A stretch of DNA of 64,000 nt, taken from Juglans regia. Its lineage: Eukaryota > Streptophyta > Magnoliopsida > Fagales > Juglandaceae. Within the stretch, counting starts at the first letter, position 1, and each line of letters opens with the position of its first letter. The position numbers and the translations under genes were made by a program. The DNA lies in assembly GCF_001411555.2 (NCBI RefSeq), contig NW_023357374.1, forward strand, positions 404,501 to 468,500, written 5' to 3'. Below, one piece after another: positions 1 to 9,922 of this stretch. The notes below the pieces were generated by a model that saw only the letters and a list, made by a program, of their open reading frames with translations, made no database searches and was not told where the DNA came from.

Positions 1-332
1 ATCAACAAGAGCATGTTTTGCTACAATGTCTAGTGCAAGACATTCACTCCACGTTGACATATATAAGATGGGAGATTAGACATGTAAGAAGGAAGGCCAA
101 CCAAGTTGCTCATCAGCTAGCTCAGCAAGCAATCCACCAAAGTTCTGAAGTTATAGATATTGAGTTTGTCAACCCTTGTATCAGTGAGTTAGTGATGGCT
201 GATAAAAGTAGATCTGGTTTTTGTCCAAGTTTAGTAGATCTAGAACAACCTTCTGTAAATGGTGAAGGTGTTGTAATGTTTGATCATGTCTTGAACAATG
301 TAATAGTTGAATGCCACAGTGATGGCTTTTGA
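1..332 (+). pseudogene. LINE-type RNase H domain, C-terminal fragment
   Basis: The open frame from position 18 to 332 reads as the last part of a plant RNase H domain of the type found at the end of LINE ORF2 and in related reverse-transcriptase genes. The residues IRHVRRKANQVAHQLAQQA contain the usual end of the fold, with an Asn-x-x-Ala-His block before the helix. The frame ends at a natural stop at 330-332 and is followed within 20 bp by a poly(A) run, as at a LINE 3' end. Only the C-terminus lies in the window, so catalytic competence cannot be judged. It could also be a domesticated RNase H-like gene, but the poly(A) favours a retroposon. Confidence 0.7.
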
Positions 333-369
333 ACGATGGTTGAGGTTTTTCAAAAAAAAAAAAAAAAAC
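1..369 (+). mobile_element. LINE 3' end with poly(A) tail
   Basis: A short 3' region after the RNase H stop runs straight into 17 consecutive A residues at 352-368. A genomic poly(A) directly behind an RNase H-coding frame is the expected 3' signature of a plant L1-type LINE. The 5' part and the upstream target-site duplicate lie outside the window, so the insertion cannot be confirmed by flanking repeats. Confidence 0.6.
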
Positions 370-1085
370 ACTATGGAAATGTTTGTTTGTTAATAAAAAT
401 TAGTTAAATGTTTAGTAAAAATGACTTTATTTAATATTATTGAAAGATATAAAAATATAATCTACTTCACATTAACAAAAAAGAAAACAATCGATTTTTA
501 TGATATTTTTTTTAGTTTAAAAAAACGAGTAAAAATAATAAATATATCTAAATATATTATCAAATATGAAATAAAAAATCAAAATAATGATTTAAAATTG
601 GTACAGTTGTTCCCAAATTTGGAAAGCAGCTGTACAAATTTTAAAATAAAAAATTAGAAAATTAGTTTAGTGAATCGGATGTGGTACACTTCTGTTCACT
701 GTACATATTTTTTCCCTATAATTTGACTAAAGAGTACTTATGAGGATGAAGATGTAAATGCCTTAAGGCCTTGTCTTTTTTTTTTTTTCCTTTAAGGCCT
801 TTTCTTGTACACCTCTTTTCACATGTCACTTTAGAACTTGCTTATTGTACATTCACTTTCTTTAACGCGAGTGAAAACAGCATTCCAATTAATTTTTATA
901 TTATATCTTGGTGATGTTATATGCTAGAGAACTACTACAGTTATAAAAGAATTATAAAAAAGTAATTTTATAGATTGAAGTATCTTTATGAGATTCATTA
1001 AACTTATATTATAATAAAAGTACTTTTACAAATCATTAGATATTATAATCTACCAATTTGTAGGATTGGTTTGTACATTTGTAAT
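370..1085. other. AT-rich non-genic DNA
   Basis: No convincing gene was seen. One open frame (421-657) is low-complexity AT-rich sequence without a recognisable domain. A short imperfect inverted repeat lies at about 602-637 (GTACAGTTGTTCC against GGAAAGCAGCTGTAC). Confidence 0.5.
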
Positions 1086-1752
1086 TGTCAACGTTATGTT
1101 TCATACGCCTTTGAGTCAAGTTCCAGCAATTCGAATATTCAAAACTGGTTCTGCAACAACGAAGAAGAAAGAAATTGAGAGAGGGCTGTCTTGGAGTCGG
1201 GGAGTCTCCGATGCCAAAGTTAATAAAGTCTTTTGGAAGTTTGTAAATAATGAGAGAGTCTAGAGCCAGAGTTTTTTTGTACTTGGAAGTTACTATTTAT
1301 ACTGGAGTCTGGGTGGGGGACAGATTGTGCCTTCCTCCGTGGAGTCTATGTCCTTTTTATTGTTCCTTTTGTCAGAGTCTTTTAATGCGGTGTGCCTTTG
1401 CGATAACGATATTAATGCGGCGTGTAGCTCGGGTAGGGGTGTCATTAATGCAGCATGGTTCCACGATTTGCTTTATTGTGTTGGTGTCTTTGGCGGTCCA
1501 TCGATATTTCCATGTTAGAAGATCAAAGGTTGCCCGTCTTTCCCGTTCTGCCCTGTATGAGTCCCCATGAGCAGGGTGAGACAGAGTGGTGTCAGGCCTG
1601 TCCGTCCCATCCACCATCATTGTTTACTTTTCCTTACAAGCGACTTACTTCGTGGGCAATTTTGGGCCTTGGGGCCGGGTATCGGGGTGAAGCCCATTAC
1701 TCTCGGCCAAGCGCCCTATGGATTTAGGAAGTGAGGGGGAAATCTCCTTACA
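1086..1752 (+). repeat. LTR-like repeat, copy 1
   Basis: The block begins TGTCAACG and ends CCTTACA. It is clearly homologous to 14864-15336 plus 17266-17400, and its last 60 bp are repeated at about 13290-13359. The TG...CA ends, the recurrence and the position before gag-like coding remnants support an LTR of an old gypsy element. No convincing PBS was recognised after it, so the 3' limit is uncertain: the TATA-like box at 2172 could mean that the true LTR extends further. Confidence 0.5.
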
Positions 1753-2316
1753 ATTATCCTGCCAATTCCAATCGGGTGGGTCCGATGGGAATTCTGCATT
1801 TCCTTCCTTAATTAATCAGCTTTTGCAATTGTGGCTATGCGGCCTTTTCTTTCCCGGGACGGGGGGTTGTGGATTTCTCGATGCTCACGTGTCGCACTTC
1901 TGCTTCCCAATTGTATCTGAGTGGCCTTTTTGTCATTACACAATATCTGACAATGGTTCGCCTTTAGCTTGTATAGTTGTACTTCAACGGTTCTGATCCG
2001 TATTAAATGGCACCCCTTTGGTCTCTTTCTTCATTATTCGTGTTAGGCGGTTACTTATTTTCCACGTCACATTACTGGATACGCTCTGTTGGAATCGCGG
2101 CTATCATGGGATTCTAGTACTCCATGGGGCGCCTAGGTTCCTACTGCCTTGGGATGTCAACCGTTGAGCTTGCCTATATAAGATCCCCTTCTTTCTCAAC
2201 AACGGATTACTTTGTCTATTCTCTCTTCTGCTAGATATCATGTGTTCCCCTTCATTTATCAAGCACTTCTCCTTGTGTTGTTCTTTCTGATTCCTCTTCT
2301 TTCTCCCTGGTTGCTA
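1753..2316 (+). other. Leader of the TAT-like element
   Basis: This non-coding segment lies between the LTR-like repeat and the first coding remnant. It carries the TATA-like box annotated separately. Short open frames here have no recognisable domain. Confidence 0.4.
2172..2181 (+). promoter_or_regulatory. TATA-like box of the TAT-like element
   Basis: CCTATATAAG sits in CpG-containing sequence about 140 bp before the first coding remnant, at a plausible distance for a retroelement promoter. Only the motif and its position support it. Confidence 0.4.
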
Positions 2317-2567
2317 ATGGCCCCTAAGAAATCCTTGCGTCCTTTCGGGCTGGCTAAATCTTTCGACTCTGCCCTTACCTTCGACGACAAAGCGACACAG
2401 CTTCAGAGGAGTTTGCTGGCTTCTCATGGCGTACGAAGGTGACTCCCATCGGGTTGGAGTTGTTGAGGGAGACCTACAAGGTTCCTCGGACGCTGGAACT
2501 CGAGGTGCCTCCCCCTATCGAAAGGGCAATAGATTTCGAGGGTTTTGCCTCCAAAGTGGTGTAACTC
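2317..2567 (+). pseudogene. Gypsy-type transposon protein (PF04195-like), N-terminal part
   Basis: An ATG at 2317 opens a frame starting MAPKKSLRPFGLAKS. A frameshift near 2420 moves the reading to a frame that includes GLELLRETYKVPRTLEL and GFASKVV. The frame is cut at 2567 by the nested LTR retrotransposon and resumes at 12430. I assign the family from the continuation, which resembles the plant 'putative gypsy type transposon' domain. The protein is non-functional here because of the frameshift and the 9.9 kb insertion. Confidence 0.5.
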
Positions 2568-5114
2568 TGTAACACCCCATTCTTGTAGGCTAGGAGTGTT
2601 ACATATTTCTCATAAAAATAAATCCGGTAAGAGATCCCAAATTTTATAAATGAAATTAGAATTTTATTTTGTAGAAAAGGTCTAATAAAATGTCTTCCAA
2701 GAACATTAAATGAATAAACTGAATAAATTCATGTCATAAAAATATGTTTTATTTTAGAAAGTCTGAACTAAAAATAACTACTCCTTCTACTTCTGGCCTA
2801 CCTGCTCGTATTCATCATCCTCACCTGGGGGGTTAAAAACATGAAAACAAACTAAAATGAGTCGAAGACTCAGAAAGAAATCCATCACAACGTGAACATA
2901 GTAAACGTAAGGTTTTCATAAAATTTTCATGCTGAGAGTTTAGAATTCATGACTGTTCATACTGATGCTTATGCTATGTATGACTGGTTTAACTGAAATA
3001 ACTGACTGATCTAACTGATTTAACTGATTTATCTGATTGGCCAACATACTTAATCCTATGTGTGAGGTTATGCACCGACCCCACGTCCCGCTGCAGCAAG
3101 GGGAGCCGCTGATAGTATTCTGGCATACTATGGTGGACCACGACTGAGTTTGTGGCTTGCACATCCACCCTGAAATTGAACTGCATTGGTACCATGCATC
3201 TGAATGGTCATCTTATTAACTGATCTGATCTTATCTTGCACTTGAATTTAGGATGGCTTATGTGCCTTATACACATGAGATGCATGACATAATATATACA
3301 TAATTATAACTTCTGAATTTGAACATGATGCGGAATGACATGATCGTATACTATGCTGAATGACATGCTTGCATATGACATGAGCGGTTCATAAATATTG
3401 ACTGTCAATGAATTGGCTTGAATAATATTCATATATAAGCTGAACTGTGATGATCCTAATTTATGATCAAATTACTTACCTTGCTGCGCTTCTTATTGAA
3501 TAACACTTCGTAACTTGACACCTATATACAATAATAACTATCATTAAATTTGTTTGGAAACAAATAAGTACTAGTATCCTACATAATTAGATTCAGAATC
3601 TAAAAAATAGTCAAACAAATATTTTGTTTAACCCTATAATCAATAAATCATAGTATTTAAATTACTTAAATACTAATCTATAATTTAGTAGAACACTCGA
3701 GCTATTTTAAAATAATTCATAAAACTTAATTTCTTAAACTAAGTTTCATTTCTTAACATAATTATTAAATCTTATAGGAAACTTAATAAATTCTATTAAA
3801 TATTCTTAACATCATAATTTTATTAAATTCTACTAAATAGACAAAAGAACATTAACAAAATATTAGTCTCAATAATATACTTTGAAATATAATTCAGTTC
3901 TTTAACACTTCATTAAAATGGTCTTTGACTAATATATATATTTAATTAAAAACTGACATTTAAAATATTAAGCCCAATAAAATCACTAAAACAATTATTG
4001 AAATAAAATTAGATCAAACCCAATTTAAAATACAAGTCCATTTAAACATTATTATAATTTTGTAAGAGTCAAATTCTGGTCCATAATAATAATATTACAA
4101 CATGAGCCCAACAAAAGGATAAGTCCATCCCACGCAAATAAGGGCCTAGGGCCCAAGGGCCCATCAAAACTTATTGATTATTCTAGAAACAAGACACACG
4201 ACCAACCAAAAAAGAAACAGAGAGTTTGAGATAGAGAGGACGAGGTCCTATGATGGACTCACCGAGAGGGTATGCGACGAAGACGGGCTGGGCAGCGGTT
4301 CTGGTGGCGATTCTAGCGGCAAGCGGGGGTCACGGCGGCGCAACTAGTGACTTCTCTGTGACGGTTTGACACTGAGAGAGAGAGTTTAGAGAGAGAACTA
4401 TGCTAAACTGAAACTACTGAAAACAAGAAGAGCTGGCGGCGGTCGAGCTCTTACGGGAAGGGAGTGGGTGCGTTGGGGCTGAGCTGGTCGGTAGTTTATG
4501 GCTCCAAGGGTGGTGCTCCGGCGTCCTATGGTGGTCGGCGGCTGTTGGGCAGAACCTACGGCTTAAGCGAAATGTGTTGATCCTTTGGGTAATTCAGAAA
4601 TAGAGGATTTTCGTAGGGACTCACGAGTTTCTCCTCTCGTGTACGGGTAAGCACACTTTATAATGGTAGACGATAGAGAAAAATAAAAGAAACCCTAGAA
4701 GAGTAGAGACGTGCATGTGCAAGAGAGTGGAGAGAAGTGCGGAGTGGAGAAAATTACTCAACAACAGAGTCGGTTTCCACTAGGATGTTAGTAACAAACA
4801 CTGAGAAACGTACGGGTTTGAGGTTTAAAGTGTTTAACTTAGAGGCTGAAAACAAGAGATGAGGTTCGGTGGAGATAGAGAAAAATAAATTTTAAATTTC
4901 AAACCAAACCGTAGTGAACATAAATCTGATACAATTTAGTAATCACTATTAAAACCAAACTCTAGAAATTTTCAACTAAAAATATAATAGCAATTATTAA
5001 AAAATAAAGTAATTATAAATTCTGATAAAACTATAATCATAATAATAATAGAAAAACAAAAATTTTACTAAGAAATTTACTTATATACACCAAGTCCAAG
5101 ACTGGTATGTTACA
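2568..5114 (-). repeat. 3' LTR of the chromovirus
   Basis: This 2,547-bp LTR aligns along its length with 9923-12429. It ends in TG...CA and abuts the polypurine tract at 5115. It holds no long open frame. Compared with its partner it carries an extra segment of roughly 30 bp of CTGATTTAA-like repeats near 3010-3040. Confidence 0.9.
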
Positions 5115-5130
5115 AATCTCCCCCTAAAAG
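5115..5130 (-). promoter_or_regulatory. Polypurine tract of the chromovirus
   Basis: Read on the minus strand the bases are CTTTTAGGGGGAGATT, immediately before the TG of the 3' LTR. This is where plus-strand DNA synthesis is primed in gypsy elements. Confidence 0.85.
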
Positions 5131-5164
5131 AAAAGCTCGTCCTCGAGATGGAACGTACCTCAGT

Positions 5165-5680
5165 TTAAACAAATCGGGGGTATTTCTCTCTCATGTCTTC
5201 CTCGTGTTCCCAAGTGGCTTCTCTCTCGCTGTGGTGACTCCAAAGTACTTTGACCATTTGAATAGTTTTGTGTCGTAGCACTTGGGCCTTCTGCGCTAAT
5301 ATTCTCACTGAAGTTTCTTCATAGCTGAGGTCGTCTCGAATCTGAAGAGGCTCATACTCCAAAACATGTGTAGGATCCGTGGCATACTTCCGTAGCATAG
5401 AGACATGAAACACGTTATGTACTGCCGATAAGTGAGGTGGAAGTGCTAGTCTGTAGGCTGAAACACCAATTCTTTCTAAGATCTCAAAGGGGCCTATATA
5501 CCTTGGGCTTAGCTTCCCCTTTTTACCAAAACGCATTATCACTTTCATCGGTGCAACCTTCAAGAGTACTTTATCTTCTATATCGAATTCTAATTCTCGT
5601 CGTCTCTGGTTCGCATATTTCTTCTGTCGCTCTTGTGCTATGGCGAGCTTCTTTCTAATAATTGATATTTTCTCACACAT
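5165..5680 (-). pseudogene. Integrase C-terminus with chromodomain-like tail
   Basis: This 171-residue frame is the last part of pol. It contains the GPF/Y-type module (LSPRYIGPFEILERIG), then HNVFHVSMLRKY, and ends with VKVLWSHHSEREATWEHEE, which is the aromatic-rich chromodomain block typical of Tekay-type integrases. Chromodomains of this group steer insertion to heterochromatin. The ATG at its start is internal, because upstream in-frame stops (5696-5698 TAA and 5729-5731 TAG) cut it from the catalytic core. Confidence 0.85.
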
Positions 5681-5908
5681 GTCTTGTATAATTTCTTATC
5701 CCAAAGTCCTCCGCTCTCCTATTTCATCCTAGTAGAGTGGCGACCTACATTTACGTCCATAGAGAACTTCATACGGCGCTGCCTGAATACTAAACTGGTA
5801 ACTGTTATTATATGCGAACTCAATAAGGGGTAGATACTTAATCCAACTACCCTTAAATTCCATCACGCACGCTCTAAGCATAGCTTCTAGAATCTGAATT
5901 GTTCTCTC

Positions 5909-6478
5909 TTATTGACCATTTGTTTGAGGATGAAATGTCGTGCTGTAGGTCAATTGAGTTCCCAACTCCTTCTGTACTTTCCTCCAGAAAACTAAAGTGA
6001 AATGGGTATCTCTATCAAAGATGATCTTAGATGGTATTCCATGTAATCTGACAGTCTCTCTAACGTACAATTCTGCCAGTCTATCCACAGAGTACGTCAT
6101 CTGAATAGGAATAAAATGGACTAATTTTGATAGTCGATCAACAATCACCCATGCTGTATCTTGACCTCCTAGCGCTTTCGGGAACCCTGAAACAAAGTCC
6201 ATCCCGATCTCATCCCAAGTCCACACTGGTATAGGGAGTGGTTGAAGTGTACCTGAGGATCTTTGATGCTTTGCCTTGACTTGTTGACATGTCAGACATT
6301 GTGCTACATATGTCATTATCTCTCGCTTCATCCTACTCCACCAATAGTGTTGTTTCAGATCCCGATACATCTTGGTGCTCCCCGGATGAACCGTGTAGAG
6401 TGAACGATAAGCTTCTCTCAAGATCAAATCTTTGATTACTCTATCATTGGGTACACATAATCTTCCCCTAAATCTCAA
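5909..6478 (-). pseudogene. Integrase zinc-binding domain and catalytic core
   Basis: The frame contains an HHCC-like zinc finger (HPGSTKMYRDLKQHYWW, then CLTCQQVK) and the retroviral integrase core. The first Asp is in GMDF and the second in FDRDTHF; the Glu expected after PQTNGQ lies just beyond a stop at 5909-5911. The first His of HHCC appears to be Tyr (REAYRSLYTVHPG, where the family usually has EAH). Upstream it is separated from RNase H by stops at 6491-6493 and 6563-6565. These changes imply that no working integrase is made. Confidence 0.85.
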
Positions 6479-6562
6479 GGTGCCATCATCTTACACTAGA
6501 AAATCAGGTCTTTTACCCTCTGCTATTTCTTCTTTAATCTTCATCAATTGTGTATCACTTGC

Positions 6563-7018
6563 TTAAGCGACCTTAATTTGATCTATCAATGTTGAACCTA
6601 GAGTCAAACTATTCATCTTAGCTTGAGTGTCCTGGATTACCTCAATGCCAGCTCGCTCCACATCTAGTAGTATATGCTTCTGAGGAGTAAACATCGTAGC
6701 CAGAGTGCTAAAGGATGACTTTCGACTAAGTGCATCTGCCACGACGTTTGCTTTACCATGATGGTAGTTAATATTGCAGTCATAGTCCTTCAGAAGTTCC
6801 AACCATCTACATTGTCTCATATTCAGTTCTTTCTGTGTGAAGAAATATTTCAGACTCTTATGATCGGTATAAATCTCGCACTTTTCAACATAAAGATAAT
6901 GTCTCCATATCTTCAAGGCAAAAACCACTACTGCAAGTTCCAGATCATGGGTTGGGTAATTTTGCTCATAACTCTTTAGTTGTCGGGAAGCGTATGAAAT
7001 AACCTTCCCATTCTGCAT
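6563..7018 (-). pseudogene. Gypsy RNase H domain
   Basis: The frame begins within [15 protein letters not shown] and runs through [27 protein letters not shown] and [13 protein letters not shown], the usual catalytic blocks of Ty3/gypsy RNase H. The first catalytic Asp lies upstream in FVIYSDAS, in the same frame but behind a TGA near 7069. RNase H degrades the RNA strand during reverse transcription. It ends in a TAA at 6563 that falls inside the normal linker to integrase. Confidence 0.85.
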
Positions 7019-7038
7019 TAAAACACAACCTAAACCCT

Positions 7039-7662
7039 TTAGTGAAGAAGCATCACTGTATATAACAAATCATCCATCTCCCGAAGGAACTGTAAGAACT
7101 GGTGCCTCACTAATCTTTTCTTCAACTCTTGGAAGCTGTCTTCACACTCATCTGTCCATATGAACTTCTCATCCTTTCTTGTCAACTTTGTCATTGGAGC
7201 TGCAATACTTGAAAAGCCTTCTATAAATCTTCTATAGTAACCAGCGAGGCCTAAGAAACTTCGTACCTCATTAACATTACTAGGCTTGGCCCATTTTACC
7301 ACTTCCTCGACCTTTTCTGGGTCCACTGAAATTCCTTTCGCTGATACCACGTGTCCCAGAAAGGAAATCTCGTGCAACCAAAACTCACATTTCTTAAATT
7401 TTGCGTACAACTTCTTTTCTCTTAGTGTCTGAAGGGTAATCCTCAAATGCTCCTCATGCTCTGCGCTACTCCGAGAATAAATGAGAATATCGTCGATAAA
7501 AACTATCACAAACTGGTCCAAATAATCCTTGAATACCCTATTCATAAGATCCATGAAAGCTGTGGAGACATTAGTTAGACCAAACGGCATAACAAGAAAT
7601 TCATAGTGTCCATATTGTGTTCGAAAGGCCGTCTTCTGCACATCTGTCTCCTTAACTTTCAA
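7039..7662 (-). pseudogene. Reverse transcriptase, palm and thumb part
   Basis: This frame holds the RT core: [19 protein letters not shown], the catalytic FIDDILIYS motif, then [11 protein letters not shown] and [12 protein letters not shown]. The true upstream sequence is separated by an in-frame TGA at 7678-7680, where the family has Arg (a CGA to TGA change, typical of CpG decay). The reading slips near 7108, where one base appears to be missing after LKKRLV, so the frame ends out of phase at 7039. Confidence 0.9.
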
Positions 7663-7677
7663 CTGGTGGTATCCGGA

Positions 7678-8583
7678 TCACAAATCTATCTTAGAAAAGA
7701 CTTGGGCTCCCTGAAGTTGATCAAATAAGTCATCTATCTGGGGTAGAGGGTATCTGTTCTTGATAGTTACTTTATTTAACTCCCTGTAGTCAATACATAA
7801 ACGCATAGACCCATCCTTCTTCTTCACGAAAAGTACTGGAGCACCCCATGGAGAAACACTGGGGCATATGAAACCTTTTTCTAGTAACTCTTGTAATTGA
7901 TCCTTGAGTTCTCTCAACTCAACTGGAGCCATGCGGTAGGGTGCCTTAGTTATAGGCGTCGTTCCTGGAGTGAGATCAATCGCGAACTCAACTTCTTTAT
8001 CCTGGGGTAACCCTAGAAGATCTTCAGGAAACACATCTCTAAAATCTCTAACTACTTTTATGTCTTCAATCTTGAGTCCATCTTCTGGTGGTAAGATCAA
8101 ACTCGCTAGGAATCCCATGCACCCTTGTCTCAAAATTCGGGTGGCATGCAAAGCTGAGATTACACGAGAAGGGGAACTTTCTCGTACTGATTGAAAACTA
8201 AACTCCTCCCCATCTATGGATTTAAAGACTACTCTCTTATTAAAGCAGTCCACACAGGCATGGTTCCGGGATAACCAGTCCATTCCCAGAATCATGTCAA
8301 ATCCGGACATATTAAATATGATTAAGTCTGCAGGTTGAATTCTCCCTTGAATCTCTATCAGACATCCAATTAGCATAGAATCACAAATAATATGATCCCC
8401 CGAGGGTGTAGCAACAGACATACTAGGTTCTAGGGGTTCAGGTATCTTCTCAGCCAAAGGCGCATAATGATTTGAAATGAAAGAATGAGTAGCACCAGAG
8501 TCGAATAAAATGGAGGCATGACGTGAAAACAACGATAATGTGCCTATATGAATGTCACAACGACTTAGAGCTATCAGGATCAT
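7678..8583 (-). pseudogene. Protease and N-terminal half of reverse transcriptase
   Basis: The aspartic protease motif is [12 protein letters not shown]. The RT fingers follow, with [40 protein letters not shown] and [14 protein letters not shown]. The frame ends with VFSKIDL followed by TGA. The ATG at 8583 is probably not the real start, because sequence upstream of 8543 looks like the end of an intron joining gag to protease (see 8544-8638). Confidence 0.9.
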
Positions 8584-8638
8584 ATAAATTATTCATTGTA
8601 CCAAAAGACACATCTAAAATTAGGATAAAGAAAGATAC
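8544..8638 (-). other. Probable 95-bp spliceosomal intron between gag and pol
   Basis: On the minus strand the segment starts GTATCTTTC at 8638 and ends CATATAG at 8544. Removing it joins the gag frame (…VVTG) to the protease frame ([10 protein letters not shown]…) with correct phase 1 splicing, a Gly codon spanning the junction. Without removal, gag runs into a stop at 8589 and protease lacks its normal N-terminal approach. The segment is AU-rich with a TGTGAC branch-like site near its 3' end. Confidence 0.65.
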
Positions 8639-9662
8639 CTGTGACTACATCATTTGATGCTTCAGCATCAACAGGGGTGAGAGTATAGACTCTTGCCATA
8701 GCTTGCATTTTCTGTCCTCCGCTCCTACCTGGTTCCCCAGGTTTCTTAATTGGGCAGTCCCGAGCTAGATGGTTTGGCTTCCCGCACTTGAAACACACGT
8801 TCTGGCCATACATACACTTTCCCAAATGTCGTTTCCCACATGTTGCACACGGGGGGTAAGTTTGCCCTACTGGTGGTTGCCCTTGACGATTTTCAATGTG
8901 AGGCCTCTTGTCCTTATGCGATGTTGTTTGGAGTTGTTGCTGTTGCTGGCGCTTCCTTTGGTTGTTGTACTCAATGTTTTCTTGGAGGTCTTCCTCAGCA
9001 ATGGTAGCTCGGGTGACTAGCTCCGTGAAACTATGAATCCTGAGAGTACGCACACGTTCTCGAATCCTACGATCCAGTCCGCGCTTGAATTTTTCAGCCT
9101 TCTTTTCCTCATCTGGAATCAAGTAACTGGCGAAACGGGAAAGCTCCATGAATTTTGTAGCATACTGTGCTACCGTCATTGTTCCTTGAGTGAGGTCCAT
9201 AAATTGGCGAGCTCTCGACTCTCGAAGGGTCCGTGGGAAGAAGTGATCTAGAAAGATTTTCTTGAAATGTTCCCAAGAAATGGGGACTGCTTCCCCTAAT
9301 TCCAATTGGACCAAAGCCCGAGTCGACTTCCACCACTTGTTTGCCATGTCAGTCAAATGGTAAGTGGCATATTTCACCTTCTGATCATCAGTGCAGTAGA
9401 GCGCTTCAAAAATCTGCTCCATACGTTCAATCCAGCTTTCTGCATCTAAGGAATTCAATCTGCCATCGAAAGTAGGGGGATGCTGGTGGGAAAATTGCTC
9501 CAAGGTACAACCGGCCTGTGGAGCTCTAGGCGCCATAAATTGGCCACTAACCATTGATTGGAAGAATTGGGTAGTAGCTGTGACAAGAGGGTCTGGGTTG
9601 TCATTCTGATTAGATCCAGAAGATCCCTCTCGATTTGGGTGATTTCTAGTGCCGGGGGCCAT
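8589..9662 (-). CDS. Gag polyprotein with zinc knuckles
   Basis: The frame of 357 residues starts [16 protein letters not shown] about 260 bp inside the 5' LTR. The capsid region shows [31 protein letters not shown] and [16 protein letters not shown], the core of the retrotransposon gag domain. Two zinc-binding blocks follow near residues 270-300: [12 protein letters not shown] and [14 protein letters not shown] (CCHC). Gag packages the element RNA in virus-like particles. The last 15 or so residues before the stop at 8589 are probably intron translation; the spliced product would continue into protease. This is the only long open frame of the element that looks undamaged. Confidence 0.85.
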   Translation of the reverse strand: MAPGTRNHPNREGSSGSNQNDNPDPLVTATTQFFQSMVSGQFMAPRAPQAGCTLEQFSHQHPPTFDGRLNSLDAESWIERMEQIFEALYCTDDQKVKYATYHLTDMANKWWKSTRALVQLELGEAVPISWEHFKKIFLDHFFPRTLRESRARQFMDLTQGTMTVAQYATKFMELSRFASYLIPDEEKKAEKFKRGLDRRIRERVRTLRIHSFTELVTRATIAEEDLQENIEYNNQRKRQQQQQLQTTSHKDKRPHIENRQGQPPVGQTYPPCATCGKRHLGKCMYGQNVCFKCGKPNHLARDCPIKKPGEPGRSGGQKMQAMARVYTLTPVDAEASNDVVTGIFLYPNFRCVFWYNE

Positions 9663-9906
9663 GATCTACGTCAAGATGTCATAGTAACAATTATCTAGTA
9701 TTTGATAAGAATGTAAAAATAATGACAATGAAACAAACTACAATGATGGTTCTAACTAGTAAAAACTATAAAGTATTCAATCCTAAATAAAACAAACCTT
9801 GATTACTCACGAGTAGGCTAGGAGCATCCTAGGTAGCTTAACTTTTCTTCAGAAAATCTATAAAAAGTTTTTTTTTTTTTTTTTCAAAAAGTCTACAGAA
9901 TCGACC

Positions 9907-9919
9907 GGCTTTGATACCA
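9907..9919 (-). promoter_or_regulatory. Primer binding site, initiator tRNA-Met type
   Basis: The minus strand reads TGGTATCAAAGCC, three bases from the end of the 5' LTR. It differs by one base from the common plant initiator-Met PBS TGGTATCAGAGCC. This is where minus-strand synthesis is primed. Confidence 0.85.
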
Positions 9920-9922
9920 AAT

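Noticed and set aside
421..657. 78-residue open frame
   Set aside because: AT-rich low-complexity translation (Lys/Ile/Asn) with no domain and no coding bias.
5437..5658. Plus-strand frames inside the chromovirus (also 7970-8194, 8769-9020)
   Set aside because: Antisense shadows of pol and gag.
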